DNA of 64,000 nt from Cryomorphaceae bacterium (GTDB taxonomy: Bacteria > Bacteroidota > Bacteroidia > Flavobacteriales_D > Sanyastnellaceae), in NCBI GenBank assembly GCA_016124575.1, contig WGNM01000023.1, positions 124,001 through 188,000 of the forward strand, in the 5' to 3' direction. The translations under genes were made by a program, and so were the position numbers. Positions 34,378-44,238 of the stretch are shown piece by piece (position 1 is the first letter of the stretch; every line of letters begins with the position of its first letter). Under the pieces are notes generated by a model. It did not search any database. It had not been told where the DNA came from and saw only the letters and a list, made by a program, of their open reading frames with translations.

Positions 34378-37300
34378 GTGGGAAGGATAATTTTAGTACT
34401 TATTGCCCTTTTGTTTTTTGGCGTCACCAATGCTCAAATTACAATCAGCGCGGTTGAAACCGAAGGGTGTGCACCGTTGCCTGTTAACATTGTTGTGACC
34501 TCACCTGCCGTGTCTACTATTACGTCTTACCAATGGACGGTTACCTACCCCGACAATTCTACATCTACATCGATATCGAGTCAATACATCGATATTTTCT
34601 CAACCCCAGGGAGTTACGACATTTCGCTGACCATCAATGGCAATCAAACAGCGGTATTCAATGATTTCCTAGTTGTACACGCCATTCCACAAGTAAGTTT
34701 TTCGGTAGACGATCAATCTGGCTGTTTACCACATTGTGTTCAATTCACAGACAATTCTCTGGTTACAGATGGAGAAATCGTATCGTGGGATTGGGATTTC
34801 GGTAATGGGGTAGTTTCAACAGACCAAAATCCTAATTATTGTTACTCTGCTTCAGGCAATTACACGCCTATTTTATCTGTTGAAGATGAGTTCGGTTGTT
34901 TCAATTCAACCTCATCTCCTGGTTTGATTAGCGTAAGTGGCAATTTTCCTACAGCCAATATTGGCGCCTCGAACATTACCGATTGCAATCCACCATCACA
35001 GGTAAACTTCTCGAATTTAAGCTCAGGTGCAGGAATTATAAATTCTTTCTGGGATTTTGGAGATGGATTTACTCAGAGTCTTAACGGCAATGCCGGAAGT
35101 AACCACTCTTTTAATGCTTTGGGAGATTATGACGTTTGTCTAACAGTCACAAACACCCTTGAATGTTCGAGCACATTTTGCACAGAAGTTTCTATTGTGG
35201 CACCGCCCACACCGACATTTACTATAAGCAGCAATACCGTTTGTGCTGGAGGAGTGTTGGTTTTTACAGACACAAGCACGCCACCAGCGAATGCACAATC
35301 TTGGGATTTTAACGGTGATGGTATTGAGGATGCAACAGGAAGTTCTGTGGTGTATACATTTAACACCCCTGGACAATTTAATCCGGTACTGACATCGATT
35401 TATTCTGCAAACTGCCTTGGGTTCAGTGCTGGCGACGAAACAATTAACGTTTTACAAGCATTGAATACCGATTTTTCAGGAGATGACCTTGTTGGCTGCC
35501 AAACACCCTTTACAGTGAATTTTACAAACCAAAGCAGTGGTCAGTCTATAAACGGCTACGAATGGTTAATTAACGGCGTTTCGGTAAGTTCAGATGAAGA
35601 TTTACAATATACCTTCACTGGTTATGGTTCTTATGATGTTGGGTTGGTGGTGACCACCTCAACTGGTTGTGCAGACACACTTAATTATGCAGAATACATT
35701 ACCCTTCAGGAGCCTACAATAAATTTCAATTTACCAGATGTTATTTGCACAGACCAGCCGGTGTTGGTCACCAATATTTCGATTGAAAGCGCAGATGCCA
35801 TCAGCTCATTGTTGTGGGACTTCAATCAAGATGGGATTTTTGATGCTACGGGCTCAAACCCGAATTACAGCTATACCGAACCTGGTGAGTTTAATGTTGA
35901 GGTTGCAATAACCACCGCCAGTGGTTGCATTAATACTGTTATTTCAGAAACAGAGATTCTGGTTCAGCCAAATGTTGTTGCTGATTTCGCTGCTTCTGAA
36001 ACCATTACTTGTGCCGGAATTCCCGTGACATTTTGCACACAGATGGAAGAAAGCACCATTTATTCGTGGAATTTCGATGACAACACAGGTTGGCACATTA
36101 CCACCTTCCCAGAAGACTGCATTGTGCATGACTACCTAGACACTGGCTATTTCGATGTAACGCTTAGTGTATATAACCTTGCCTGCAATGCGCTTATACA
36201 CCTAGAAAACTACATTTACATTGGCGGACCAGTGGCATTGTTCGATTTTACTCAAGATTGCTCGTCTTTAGAAACCGTTTATTTCACCGACACCTCAATC
36301 GATGCCGATTCATTGGTTTGGGATTTTGGGGATGGTTCGCCGCTGGTGATCAATGACCCAGCGCCAAGTCATGTGTATTCCAGTATTGGCACTTATACGG
36401 TAACATTGTATGCCTACAATTTTACTACTGGGTGTGAAGACATTCGCACGGCCGTTATTTCAACAGCGCTTCCTGAAATTCATTTGGCTGCCTTTCCTTT
36501 CCAAGGATGTGCTCCATTGAGTCCGAATTTTAGCACACTCGATTATGATCAATACCCTCATTGGGATGTTGATTTTGGGAACGGGACAACGTTAACTGCA
36601 GACTGGAACGCGACATTAAATATTTGGCAGGTTTATACATATTGGCCAGACGGTCAAACCTCATATGCAACTTTTTCATTCAATTCGAATTGGTGGCCAG
36701 ATGTTGTTTATACCCATGGGGGATATTATGACATAGTACTAAATGTGACCGACGAAAGCGGTTGTTCTTATACCTCTATAAAGGAAGATCTGATTTATGT
36801 ATATAATGATCAATTCTTCTCTGATTTCAGCACCGTGATTTTAGAAGGTTGCGATAGTGTGTTAATTGATTTCATGCCGACCGGGAATTTTCTTGATACG
36901 TGGACATGGACATTTGCCGATGGAACAACGTCTAACGAACTAAACACAACGCATCAGTTTTTTCCACCATGGGACTATGCATTCGAAGCCACTTTTACGG
37001 CAGAAGATAGTTTTGGATGCAGTTCCACCGTTACGCATATCATCGATTTGGTGCCTCCTCCTATTCCAGATTTCACTGTTCTTACGAACCCAAATTGCAT
37101 CGGTGATACCATATTTATCGAGAACAACTCGATAGGAAACATCGCTGGTTATTACTGGGATTTTGGAGACCCCGCTTCCGGATCAGATAATTTGACTTCT
37201 GATGTTCACCCGTGGCATGTATTCACTGAAAACGGCGATTATACCATTTGTTTAACGGTGGAAAACACCCAAGGGTGCCAACAGAGTTTATGTCAGCCAG

Positions 37301-40020
37301 GACTTGTTTCAATTATCAACCCGACGGCCTCTTTCGATTATCAAAACCAAGTCAACAATTGTTTATTTGGTGTCCAATTCACAAACACTTCCACTGGCAA
37401 TTTGACCTGCACAAATTGGGATTTTGGTGATGAGCAAGGTGCAAGCAGCTCAAGTCCTTATCACACCTATCAAATAGGTGTTTACGATGTTGAACTTGTA
37501 GTTTGCAATGAATTTGGTTGCACCGATACCCTGCTAGTACCTGATATTTTCAACTATGGAAATGCAATAGGTCCAATTACAATCGGCCTGGATCAAACCA
37601 GCTGTGCTCCATTCCAAACAACGTTTGATGCCTATAACATTGCTGATAATACGTTCACCTATTTCTGGGAATTTGGTGACGGATTTGGAGACCCGAACAA
37701 CAACACCCAAACTTCACACACATACACTGAACCTGGAGAATATTGTCCGTCGCTGATTATGGAAGACGTTAATGGCTGTCCGTTCTTCGTACAATGCACA
37801 GAACCTATAGTTGTTACTGAATTTACGTTTGATGCGACACCAATCAGCGCATATTGCTTTGGAGACAGTGTGTCAACCATGCTTTCAGGTGCTGAGTCAT
37901 ATGTCCTCAACAACCCTTCAATTGCAAGTTTAAATGGCAATGATGTTTGGATAAATGCCGCGCAAAGCACCATTTTAACCATTTCAGGAAGTTTCGATGA
38001 TTGCTCATATGATCTCGACATAGACGTTGTGGTGAATCAATTGCCTGTTGTAGAAGTAGTACTTCCAGAATTGGTTTGTTTTGAAAGTGATCCGATTGTA
38101 TTAAACACAGGATTGCCTTTAGGAGGTGAATACACGATTGCTGGGGACATTGAAACTACGTTCGAGACCTCTATGAATCCAGGAGTTTATGAAGTTATTT
38201 ATGAGTACACTGATGCTGTTGGTTGCACCAATATTGATAGCACCTTCGTTGAAATTGCAGCCCTACCTATAGTTGCTCTTTCGCCACAAATCGACTTATG
38301 CAATGGCGATCCTGAATTGATCTTAACAGCTGGAACACCAGCAGGAGGAAGCTATAGTATTGATGGTCAAATACTGACATCGCTTGACCCATCCAGCATC
38401 AGCGGTCCAGTAGAAATGATTTACACTTACACTGATACAAATGGATGTTTGTCTGCCGACACCGTAGATTTCAACATTTGGCCTCAACCAACTGTATCGA
38501 TGAGTGGATCGGTTTTGTGCTGGCAGCCAAACGTGCTTTTGGAAGCAATATCATCTATTGATTCTGGTTCTGTTGTCTCTTATGAGTGGGAAATAAATGG
38601 ACAAACAGCAACAACGTCTGAACCTTCATTTGTTTTTCAGCCAGCGGGATCAGGTGTTTATTCGACACAATTGAGCGCTACCTCAGACCAAGGTTGCACT
38701 ACCATCACAACCGTAGATAACGAAGTGTACCCAACCCCAACGAGTGGGTTTATTGTGCAAGACATTTGCGAAGGGTCAAGTGTAGATGTTAGTAACACAT
38801 CTTTCATTGACGCCCCGTCAATAACAGAATGGCAGTGGTACATTGATGAAACATTGTTTTCTTTAGATGAGAATCCAGAGCCTTTGTTCAATATTGGAAG
38901 TGGGAATTACCAGATACGTTTGATTACACAAAGCTCGTTTGGATGCCTCGACACGCTTGATCTACCGCTTGTTATATCTCCCACGCCACTCATTGATTTT
39001 GAAGTAGAGAACCCATGCGCCGAGGCCAGTGTTTTCTCTAACAATCAGACAAGCATATCTACCGGAGTTGTGACAGAGTATCTTTGGGACACCGGAGATG
39101 GCAACACCTCATCATCAGAACAATTGGAATACACCTTCTACAATCCCGGCACCTATACCATTTCGCTAACTGCCTTGAGTGATGCGGGATGTGAGAGTGT
39201 TGAAGCAATAGATATCGAAGTTTATCCATTACCTAGCGTGGCCTTTGAAATGAGTTCGAATTCGACTTGTGAAAACATCGACGTTCTTTTGACTGATAAT
39301 TCTCAGATCAGCACAGGGGAAATTTCTGGTAATGTTTGGTTGGTTGACGGTGTTGCTGCAGGTCAAGGTTTTGAGTTTGCTTTGAATAACATTGGTCCTG
39401 GCCAGCACAGTATTGGTTTGGTTGCGATTTCAGATCAAGGCTGTGAAAACACCTCTGCATCGACAACAAATTTGGTTGTGTATCCAAATCCAATTTCTGG
39501 ATTCAGTTTCAGTCCGAATGATGTAACCACCCAAACTCCAATCATTACCATCAATGATCAATCATTGGGGGCCACTTCTTGGGTGTACACCATTTCAGAC
39601 GGCGGCGTATACCTGAACGACGAGTTTAGTCATGAGTTTAGCACTCCCGGCGAGTATGAAATTTGGCAATTTGTGACCAATCAGTTTGGGTGCGTTGACT
39701 CTACCCTGCAGGTTGTAGACATGCAACCAGCGCTCATTGTGTTTGTGCCCAATGCCTTTACACCAGACGGGGATGGAATAAATGAAGTTTTCTTGCCCGT
39801 TATCAGTGGCACTGAAATAGATGAGTATCTATTCAGGATTTATAATCGATGGGGCGAGGTGATTTTCGAAACCGATCAACTGGATAAAGCTTGGATAGGC
39901 GACGTAAAAGGTGGCGACCATTATGCAAAAGATGGCGTTTACGTTTACGATATCGTTGTTGGCAGCGATACATTAAAGATTCGCGAAAAATACACCGGTC
40001 ATGTTACTCTTTTGCGTTGA
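34378..40020 (+). CDS. Giant PKD-repeat adhesin, T9SS type B cargo
   Basis: 1880 residues from GTG at 34378 (VGRIILVLIALLFFGVTNAQ, a signal peptide); TTG at 34354 is the alternative and a stop at 34342 excludes any ATG. The body is a chain of a dozen or more PKD-type Ig domains, recognised by WDFGDG-like motifs (SWDWDFGNGVVS, LVWDFGDGSP, YYWDFGDPASG, NWDFGDEQG, YWEFGDGFGD, LWDTGDGNT) each followed by 'Y...G.Y.V.L'. The end PNAFTPDGDGINEVFLPVI... YNRWGEVIFET ... YTGHVTLLR is the gliding-motility-associated type B T9SS domain. Probably a long surface filament for attachment or gliding. It stands alone; the upstream region has two possible promoters. Confidence 0.92.
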   Translation: MGRIILVLIALLFFGVTNAQITISAVETEGCAPLPVNIVVTSPAVSTITSYQWTVTYPDNSTSTSISSQYIDIFSTPGSYDISLTINGNQTAVFNDFLVVHAIPQVSFSVDDQSGCLPHCVQFTDNSLVTDGEIVSWDWDFGNGVVSTDQNPNYCYSASGNYTPILSVEDEFGCFNSTSSPGLISVSGNFPTANIGASNITDCNPPSQVNFSNLSSGAGIINSFWDFGDGFTQSLNGNAGSNHSFNALGDYDVCLTVTNTLECSSTFCTEVSIVAPPTPTFTISSNTVCAGGVLVFTDTSTPPANAQSWDFNGDGIEDATGSSVVYTFNTPGQFNPVLTSIYSANCLGFSAGDETINVLQALNTDFSGDDLVGCQTPFTVNFTNQSSGQSINGYEWLINGVSVSSDEDLQYTFTGYGSYDVGLVVTTSTGCADTLNYAEYITLQEPTINFNLPDVICTDQPVLVTNISIESADAISSLLWDFNQDGIFDATGSNPNYSYTEPGEFNVEVAITTASGCINTVISETEILVQPNVVADFAASETITCAGIPVTFCTQMEESTIYSWNFDDNTGWHITTFPEDCIVHDYLDTGYFDVTLSVYNLACNALIHLENYIYIGGPVALFDFTQDCSSLETVYFTDTSIDADSLVWDFGDGSPLVINDPAPSHVYSSIGTYTVTLYAYNFTTGCEDIRTAVISTALPEIHLAAFPFQGCAPLSPNFSTLDYDQYPHWDVDFGNGTTLTADWNATLNIWQVYTYWPDGQTSYATFSFNSNWWPDVVYTHGGYYDIVLNVTDESGCSYTSIKEDLIYVYNDQFFSDFSTVILEGCDSVLIDFMPTGNFLDTWTWTFADGTTSNELNTTHQFFPPWDYAFEATFTAEDSFGCSSTVTHIIDLVPPPIPDFTVLTNPNCIGDTIFIENNSIGNIAGYYWDFGDPASGSDNLTSDVHPWHVFTENGDYTICLTVENTQGCQQSLCQPGLVSIINPTASFDYQNQVNNCLFGVQFTNTSTGNLTCTNWDFGDEQGASSSSPYHTYQIGVYDVELVVCNEFGCTDTLLVPDIFNYGNAIGPITIGLDQTSCAPFQTTFDAYNIADNTFTYFWEFGDGFGDPNNNTQTSHTYTEPGEYCPSLIMEDVNGCPFFVQCTEPIVVTEFTFDATPISAYCFGDSVSTMLSGAESYVLNNPSIASLNGNDVWINAAQSTILTISGSFDDCSYDLDIDVVVNQLPVVEVVLPELVCFESDPIVLNTGLPLGGEYTIAGDIETTFETSMNPGVYEVIYEYTDAVGCTNIDSTFVEIAALPIVALSPQIDLCNGDPELILTAGTPAGGSYSIDGQILTSLDPSSISGPVEMIYTYTDTNGCLSADTVDFNIWPQPTVSMSGSVLCWQPNVLLEAISSIDSGSVVSYEWEINGQTATTSEPSFVFQPAGSGVYSTQLSATSDQGCTTITTVDNEVYPTPTSGFIVQDICEGSSVDVSNTSFIDAPSITEWQWYIDETLFSLDENPEPLFNIGSGNYQIRLITQSSFGCLDTLDLPLVISPTPLIDFEVENPCAEASVFSNNQTSISTGVVTEYLWDTGDGNTSSSEQLEYTFYNPGTYTISLTALSDAGCESVEAIDIEVYPLPSVAFEMSSNSTCENIDVLLTDNSQISTGEISGNVWLVDGVAAGQGFEFALNNIGPGQHSIGLVAISDQGCENTSASTTNLVVYPNPISGFSFSPNDVTTQTPIITINDQSLGATSWVYTISDGGVYLNDEFSHEFSTPGEYEIWQFVTNQFGCVDSTLQVVDMQPALIVFVPNAFTPDGDGINEVFLPVISGTEIDEYLFRIYNRWGEVIFETDQLDKAWIGDVKGGDHYAKDGVYVYDIVVGSDTLKIREKYTGHVTLLR

Positions 40021-40044
40021 TTAGAGTAATACAATCTACATGTT

Positions 40045-40052
40045 TACCTTTG
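40045..40052 (+). promoter_or_regulatory. -7 promoter element of the PGI/PMI-lipB unit
   Basis: TACCTTTG (40045-40052), full match to TAnnTTTG, 17 nt before the ATG at 40070. It allows the PGI/PMI-lipB pair to be transcribed independently of the giant adhesin. Confidence 0.4.
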
Positions 40053-40069
40053 CGCAAAAGCGACACCCC

Positions 40070-41059
40070 ATGATGCGCCAACTTATAGAAGATTTTCCTT
40101 CACAATTAGACAGAGCATATACCAACGCAGATAACACATCGCTTGTGTTTACTGGAGAGCAGTTCACCAACCTCATTATTTGTGGACTTGGTGGTTCTGG
40201 GATTGGAGGAAAGATAGCGGCTCAGCTGATTCAAGATGAGGCCAAAGTTCCTGTTTTCGTATGCAACGACTATACACTTCCTGGTTTTGTCGGGCCGAAA
40301 AGCTTGGTAATTGTTTCGAGCTATTCTGGAAATACTGAAGAAACTGTTTCTGCCATGGAGCAGGCTATAAAAGCCAAGGCAATTGTAGCGAGCATTACAT
40401 CTGGAGGCGCCGTTTTGCTTTTGTCGGAACAGCACGGCTTGAACTGCATTGAAATCCCCGGAGGGCAGCCGCCTAGATCTCAATTCGGTTATAGCGTCGT
40501 TTCTCTTTTCAGACTTCTTGTTCACTATCAAATCATTTCCAATGATTGGTGGGATCAGATACGAGGGCTGGGCACCTTCTTGCAGTCGGTGCATGCAACG
40601 GTAGTCTCACGTGCAGCATCCATCGCAGATGCAATTGATAATAAAATTCCGGCCATCTATGCCGAGGTGCGATTGGAGGGTGTTATTACACGTTGGCGTC
40701 AGCAAATCAATGAGAACAGCAAAATGTTGTGTTGGCACCACGTTTATCCCGAGATGAATCACAATGAAATTGTAGGATGGGAAGGCGGAAGTTCAGACAT
40801 CATCGTCTTGATGCTCAAATCGGGCGATGACCATCCACGCAGTGCCATGCGCATGAACATCACCAAACAGTTGTACGAAAAGAAAGGAGCTAAAGTTGTA
40901 GAGATTGAAGATCGGGGCAACAACCGATTGCAACGCGTCATGTTCTTTGTTACCTTGGGCGATTGGGTCTCTTTATTGTTGGCGGAGAAGCACGGTGTAG
41001 ATCCTGTTTCTATTGTTTCTATTGATTTTCTGAAGAACGAATTGAGCAAGCACGCGTGA
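40070..41059 (+). CDS. Bifunctional phosphoglucose/phosphomannose isomerase
   Basis: 329 residues from the ATG at 40070 (or 40073, MRQLIEDFPSQLDRAY); the frame opens 30 nt upstream. SIS-domain sugar isomerase that interconverts glucose-6-P or mannose-6-P with fructose-6-P; cytoplasmic. Seen: LIICGLGGSGIGGKIAAQLI, VIVSSYSGNTEETVSAMEQA, ITSGGAVLLLSEQHGL and CWHHVYPEMNHNEIVGWEG, which has the conserved Glu/His active-site residues, as in the archaeal enzymes; IDFLKNELSK ends it. Overlaps lipB by 4 nt. Confidence 0.92.
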   Translation: MMRQLIEDFPSQLDRAYTNADNTSLVFTGEQFTNLIICGLGGSGIGGKIAAQLIQDEAKVPVFVCNDYTLPGFVGPKSLVIVSSYSGNTEETVSAMEQAIKAKAIVASITSGGAVLLLSEQHGLNCIEIPGGQPPRSQFGYSVVSLFRLLVHYQIISNDWWDQIRGLGTFLQSVHATVVSRAASIADAIDNKIPAIYAEVRLEGVITRWRQQINENSKMLCWHHVYPEMNHNEIVGWEGGSSDIIVLMLKSGDDHPRSAMRMNITKQLYEKKGAKVVEIEDRGNNRLQRVMFFVTLGDWVSLLLAEKHGVDPVSIVSIDFLKNELSKHA

Positions 41060-41754
41060 AAAAAATCCACGTACAAGATCTCGGCCGCATGGAGTTTGGA
41101 GCAACCTGGAAAATTCAGGAAGTCTTATTCAACAAGGCCATAGATCTAAAAATTGCTGCGCGCAAAGGGGAGACAACAGAGCTTCCAGAGAATCACTTCT
41201 TGTACGTTGAACACCCGCATGTTTTCACTTTGGGCAAAAGTGGTGATGAAGAAAATTTGTTGCTCAACGAAGAAGAGCTTTCAAAAGCAGGGGCTACATA
41301 TTTTAAAATAAATCGCGGTGGAGATATTACGTACCACGGACCAGGGCAGATTGTTGGCTATCCTATTTTGGATCTTGATCAATTCTTCACCGACATATAC
41401 AAATACCTTCGTTTTTTGGAGGAAGCCATCATTCGGATGCTCAGCAAGTGGGGCATAGAAGCTGGAAGAATTGATGGGTTGACCGGTGTTTGGGTTGGAG
41501 TTGGCACCTCAAATCCACGGAAAATTGCGGCCATGGGAGTGAAATGCAGCAGATGGGTTACCATGCACGGCTTTGCCCTGAATGTTAATACCGACCTTCG
41601 TTATTTCGATATGATTGTACCGTGTGGGATTTCTGACAAAGGCGTTACAAGCATGCAAATGGAAATCGGCAAGCCCGTTGAATTGGAGATAGTAAAGAAA
41701 CAATTAAACGAAGAACTGTCTGTGCTGTTTGATGCACAAATGATCACCCATTAG
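41056..41754 (+). CDS. lipB: Octanoyl-[ACP]:protein N-octanoyltransferase
   Basis: 232 residues starting at GTG 41056, which overlaps the TGA of the preceding gene (GTGA). Transfers octanoate from acyl carrier protein to lipoyl domains, the first step of lipoate synthesis. Family motif RGGDITYHGPGQIVGYPIL (87-105), invariant Lys163 in AAMGVKC and catalytic Cys190 in IVPCGISDKGVTSM. Co-transcription with PGI/PMI looks likely but functionally unrelated. Its stop overlaps the convergent TPR gene by 4 nt. Confidence 0.95.
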   Translation: MKKIHVQDLGRMEFGATWKIQEVLFNKAIDLKIAARKGETTELPENHFLYVEHPHVFTLGKSGDEENLLLNEEELSKAGATYFKINRGGDITYHGPGQIVGYPILDLDQFFTDIYKYLRFLEEAIIRMLSKWGIEAGRIDGLTGVWVGVGTSNPRKIAAMGVKCSRWVTMHGFALNVNTDLRYFDMIVPCGISDKGVTSMQMEIGKPVELEIVKKQLNEELSVLFDAQMITH

Positions 41755-42590
41755 AACGCATTGTACGAAGACTTGCGTGTTTTGAGTTTTCTGGTTTTTC
41801 CTTGACATTGGGTCAGCACATGCTCGCGAGCGTCTTCATCGCCCATTTTTGCGGCTAATGTCCAATCTTCACAAGCTCCTTCGCTATCGTGCAAATAAAA
41901 TCTGCATGCAGCCCTGAAGTAGTAAGCTTCTTTGATAACATCTCTATCCTTGCAGGTTAGTAAACGGGAGTAAATATCCAAAGCCTGAGCATATTTTGCA
42001 TCGTCGAACAACAAATTGGCACGATTCAAACGCACCCTGTTCATTTCAGGATCAAGTTTCGCACATTGATCGTATAGTTCAGCCGCACCTTCTCGTTCGC
42101 CTAATTCTGCTTTGCATGCAGCAAGCAAATAGATTGCGTCGAAATACTCCTTATTGCCGGCTATTGCCTCATTCAAATAATCGACAGCTCGTATCAGATC
42201 GCCTTCCATGTATCTATTCGCACCGAAATAATAATTGATTTTAGGCGTGTTTCCAGAAAGCGTCGATGCCGTTGTTAGCCCCTTGTCTGAATCCAAGTAA
42301 TTTCCTGCAGAGTGATTACAAATGGCAGCATTTAAAACCAATTGAGGGTTAAAAGGCAACTCTTTCAAAGCCTCGTTATAGAGCGCAATTGCCTCTTCGA
42401 AACTTCCAAGTTTGTGTAAGCAGTCGGCCTTTAGAAAGACAAATTCAGGAGAAGATGGATCTGAAAGAATTTCGAGGACATCAGAAACTTGACCAGCATT
42501 GTATCTTTCTCGAAGATCAACGAGATTGAGTTGACCGAACATCCCTCCCGATAGGGAGGACAAAAGGAATAAAAGGAACCAATAGCGCAT
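41751..42590 (-). CDS. TPR-repeat secreted protein
   Basis: 279 residues with signal peptide MRYWFLLFLLSSLSGGMFGQ. Residues about 30-260 are tetratricopeptide-like repeats, seen as GSFEEAIALYNEALKELPFN, GDLIRAVDYLNEAIAGNKEY, REGAAELYDQCAKLDPEMNR and KYAQALDIYSRLLTCKDRDV, each of about 34 residues with the A-x-x-x-Y/F pattern. Basic C-terminus. Likely a periplasmic scaffold protein of unknown partner. It is convergent with lipB and divergent from the serine hydrolase gene. Confidence 0.85.
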   Translation of the reverse strand: MRYWFLLFLLSSLSGGMFGQLNLVDLRERYNAGQVSDVLEILSDPSSPEFVFLKADCLHKLGSFEEAIALYNEALKELPFNPQLVLNAAICNHSAGNYLDSDKGLTTASTLSGNTPKINYYFGANRYMEGDLIRAVDYLNEAIAGNKEYFDAIYLLAACKAELGEREGAAELYDQCAKLDPEMNRVRLNRANLLFDDAKYAQALDIYSRLLTCKDRDVIKEAYYFRAACRFYLHDSEGACEDWTLAAKMGDEDAREHVLTQCQGKTRKLKTRKSSYNAF

Positions 42591-42671
42591 GGTACCTTAT
42601 ACATATACAAGCAGTAAAAAGTTCCGAGATATAGTCGACAAATCACCGTGAAAGTTGCGTAATATTGGATC

Positions 42672-43832
42672 ATGAGGATATTGATTCGGACCATTAAGTG
42701 GCTCTTCATCGTAATCGGCGCGGCAGCACTTTTACTTGTCGCAACAGGAAATAGCCATGTTTTACGTGGATTGACGGCCACCTATTTAATTGGAAAGTCG
42801 CGTCCCGACATCGACGATTTCGACCAAGATGCTTGCAGAAAAGTTGCCATGGGGAATCCACAACCTTGGCCTGTTTCAAGCTATTTTGACGCTACAACGT
42901 TGACATCTCAGCAAGAAGCCTATTTGGATTCATTGCAGACAACAGCCTTTCTTGTGATTTGGAAAGACAGCATACTTTATGAGCGCTACAGCATGGAAGG
43001 AGGTGTGGATGAGCTATCAAATTCGTTTTCGATGGCAAAAACATTCACATCAATGGCCATTGGAGCAGCTGTTGATAGAGGCACCTTGAAAGTTGAAGAT
43101 CCAGTAAGTAAGTTTTTACCCCGGTTTAACGAAGGGTTGAATGCCAAACTCACCGTTATGCAACTATTGCAAATGCGGTCGAACATTGATTTTGGCGAGA
43201 GCTATTCAAATCCTTTTGGTTACCAGGCGCGGGCATATTACGGAACCGATTTGGTGGCAGAAACAGCACCATACCGCGTTTCATCAAATCCGGGCACCAC
43301 ATGGGAGTATCAAGGAGGCAATACCGTTTTGCTGGCTGAGCTTTTTGAGGCCAGAACAAATAAAAAAATGAGCGACTGGTTCAGTGATTGTTTTTGGAAG
43401 CGCATAGGTGCCGAGCATGATGCTTGGTGGCGGGTGGATCACGAAGGCGGAATTGAGCGGTCATTTTCGGCCTTTTATGCCACCGCTCGAGATTTTGCCC
43501 GCATTGGAAAGTTGTTTCTTCATCACGGGAAGTGGGACGGTGTTCAGATCTTGAGTGGCAGTTATTGTGAAGCTTCAATAACACCTCAGAGCGTTAAAGA
43601 CAAAGAAGGAAATACCGTTCGTCATTACGGTTATCAGTGGTGGCTAGCGCCGGATGAGCAGCCTAGTCATTATTCAGCACGAGGCATGCGCGGACAGTAC
43701 ATTGTCATAGTGCCTGAAAAAGACTTGGTTTTCGTACGACTTGGGCATAAGAGAGAGGAAAAGATAGGTGGCACAATGACGCCAGAACTACCTAAATTTG
43801 TAACGATTGCAACTGGTTTGATTCCACAATAA
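42672..43832 (+). CDS. Membrane-anchored serine hydrolase (class C beta-lactamase family)
   Basis: 386 residues. N-terminal membrane anchor (residues about 8-30, TIKWLFIVIGAAALLLVATG). Penicillin-binding-protein fold: SFSMAKTFTS contains the SxxK motif (Ser120, Lys123); the second motif is likely YQGGN and the third the HYSARGMRGQY region near the C-terminus. The family includes esterases, D-aminopeptidases and beta-lactamases; the reaction here is unknown. First gene of an operon: its TAA overlaps the ATG of the next gene by one base (TAATG). Confidence 0.85.
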   Translation: MRILIRTIKWLFIVIGAAALLLVATGNSHVLRGLTATYLIGKSRPDIDDFDQDACRKVAMGNPQPWPVSSYFDATTLTSQQEAYLDSLQTTAFLVIWKDSILYERYSMEGGVDELSNSFSMAKTFTSMAIGAAVDRGTLKVEDPVSKFLPRFNEGLNAKLTVMQLLQMRSNIDFGESYSNPFGYQARAYYGTDLVAETAPYRVSSNPGTTWEYQGGNTVLLAELFEARTNKKMSDWFSDCFWKRIGAEHDAWWRVDHEGGIERSFSAFYATARDFARIGKLFLHHGKWDGVQILSGSYCEASITPQSVKDKEGNTVRHYGYQWWLAPDEQPSHYSARGMRGQYIVIVPEKDLVFVRLGHKREEKIGGTMTPELPKFVTIATGLIPQ

Positions 43833-44236
43833 TGAGAGAAGATATAGAGCCACCAAAAGTGACTGATGTAGCTGTAGCAGTGGTGCAGCGGTTTGATGAA
43901 ATAAACAATGAAATTTGGGAAGTCTATCTTCTCAACTTGAAAGACATTCCCCTGGAAGTGGTTTTGATTCGTTCTTCGGGATATGGTATGATCGAAGGAC
44001 ATAAGATAGAAACAACAGAATTACGTCGTCATATTGAGTTGATTGAGCCTAAAAGTTGTCTATTAATCGAGCCAATTCAGCCAGAAGTTTTCGCATTATC
44101 CAACCAATATTGGGTCAGTTTTTACATTCACAAAGTTTTATACGACAAGAAGTACATTTTTGTGCCCGGAAGTATTGAACCTCGTAACTTTATCACCGTC
44201 CCCCTCATTGAAGAGCAGGGAGTAATGATAAAATAG
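43832..44236 (+). CDS. Conserved Bacteroidota protein, unknown function
   Basis: 134 residues, no signal peptide. MREDIEPPKVTDVAVAVVQRFD, LNLKDIPLEVVLIRSSGYGMIEG, IELIEPKSCLLIEPIQPEVF and DKKYIFVPGSIEPRNFITVPL give a strand-rich cytoplasmic domain. I do not recognise the family, though similar-sized proteins are common in Flavobacteriia. It overlaps the preceding hydrolase by 1 nt and is 2 nt before the exonuclease gene, so the three genes are tightly coupled. Confidence 0.75.
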   Translation: MREDIEPPKVTDVAVAVVQRFDEINNEIWEVYLLNLKDIPLEVVLIRSSGYGMIEGHKIETTELRRHIELIEPKSCLLIEPIQPEVFALSNQYWVSFYIHKVLYDKKYIFVPGSIEPRNFITVPLIEEQGVMIK

Positions 44237-44238
44237 CC

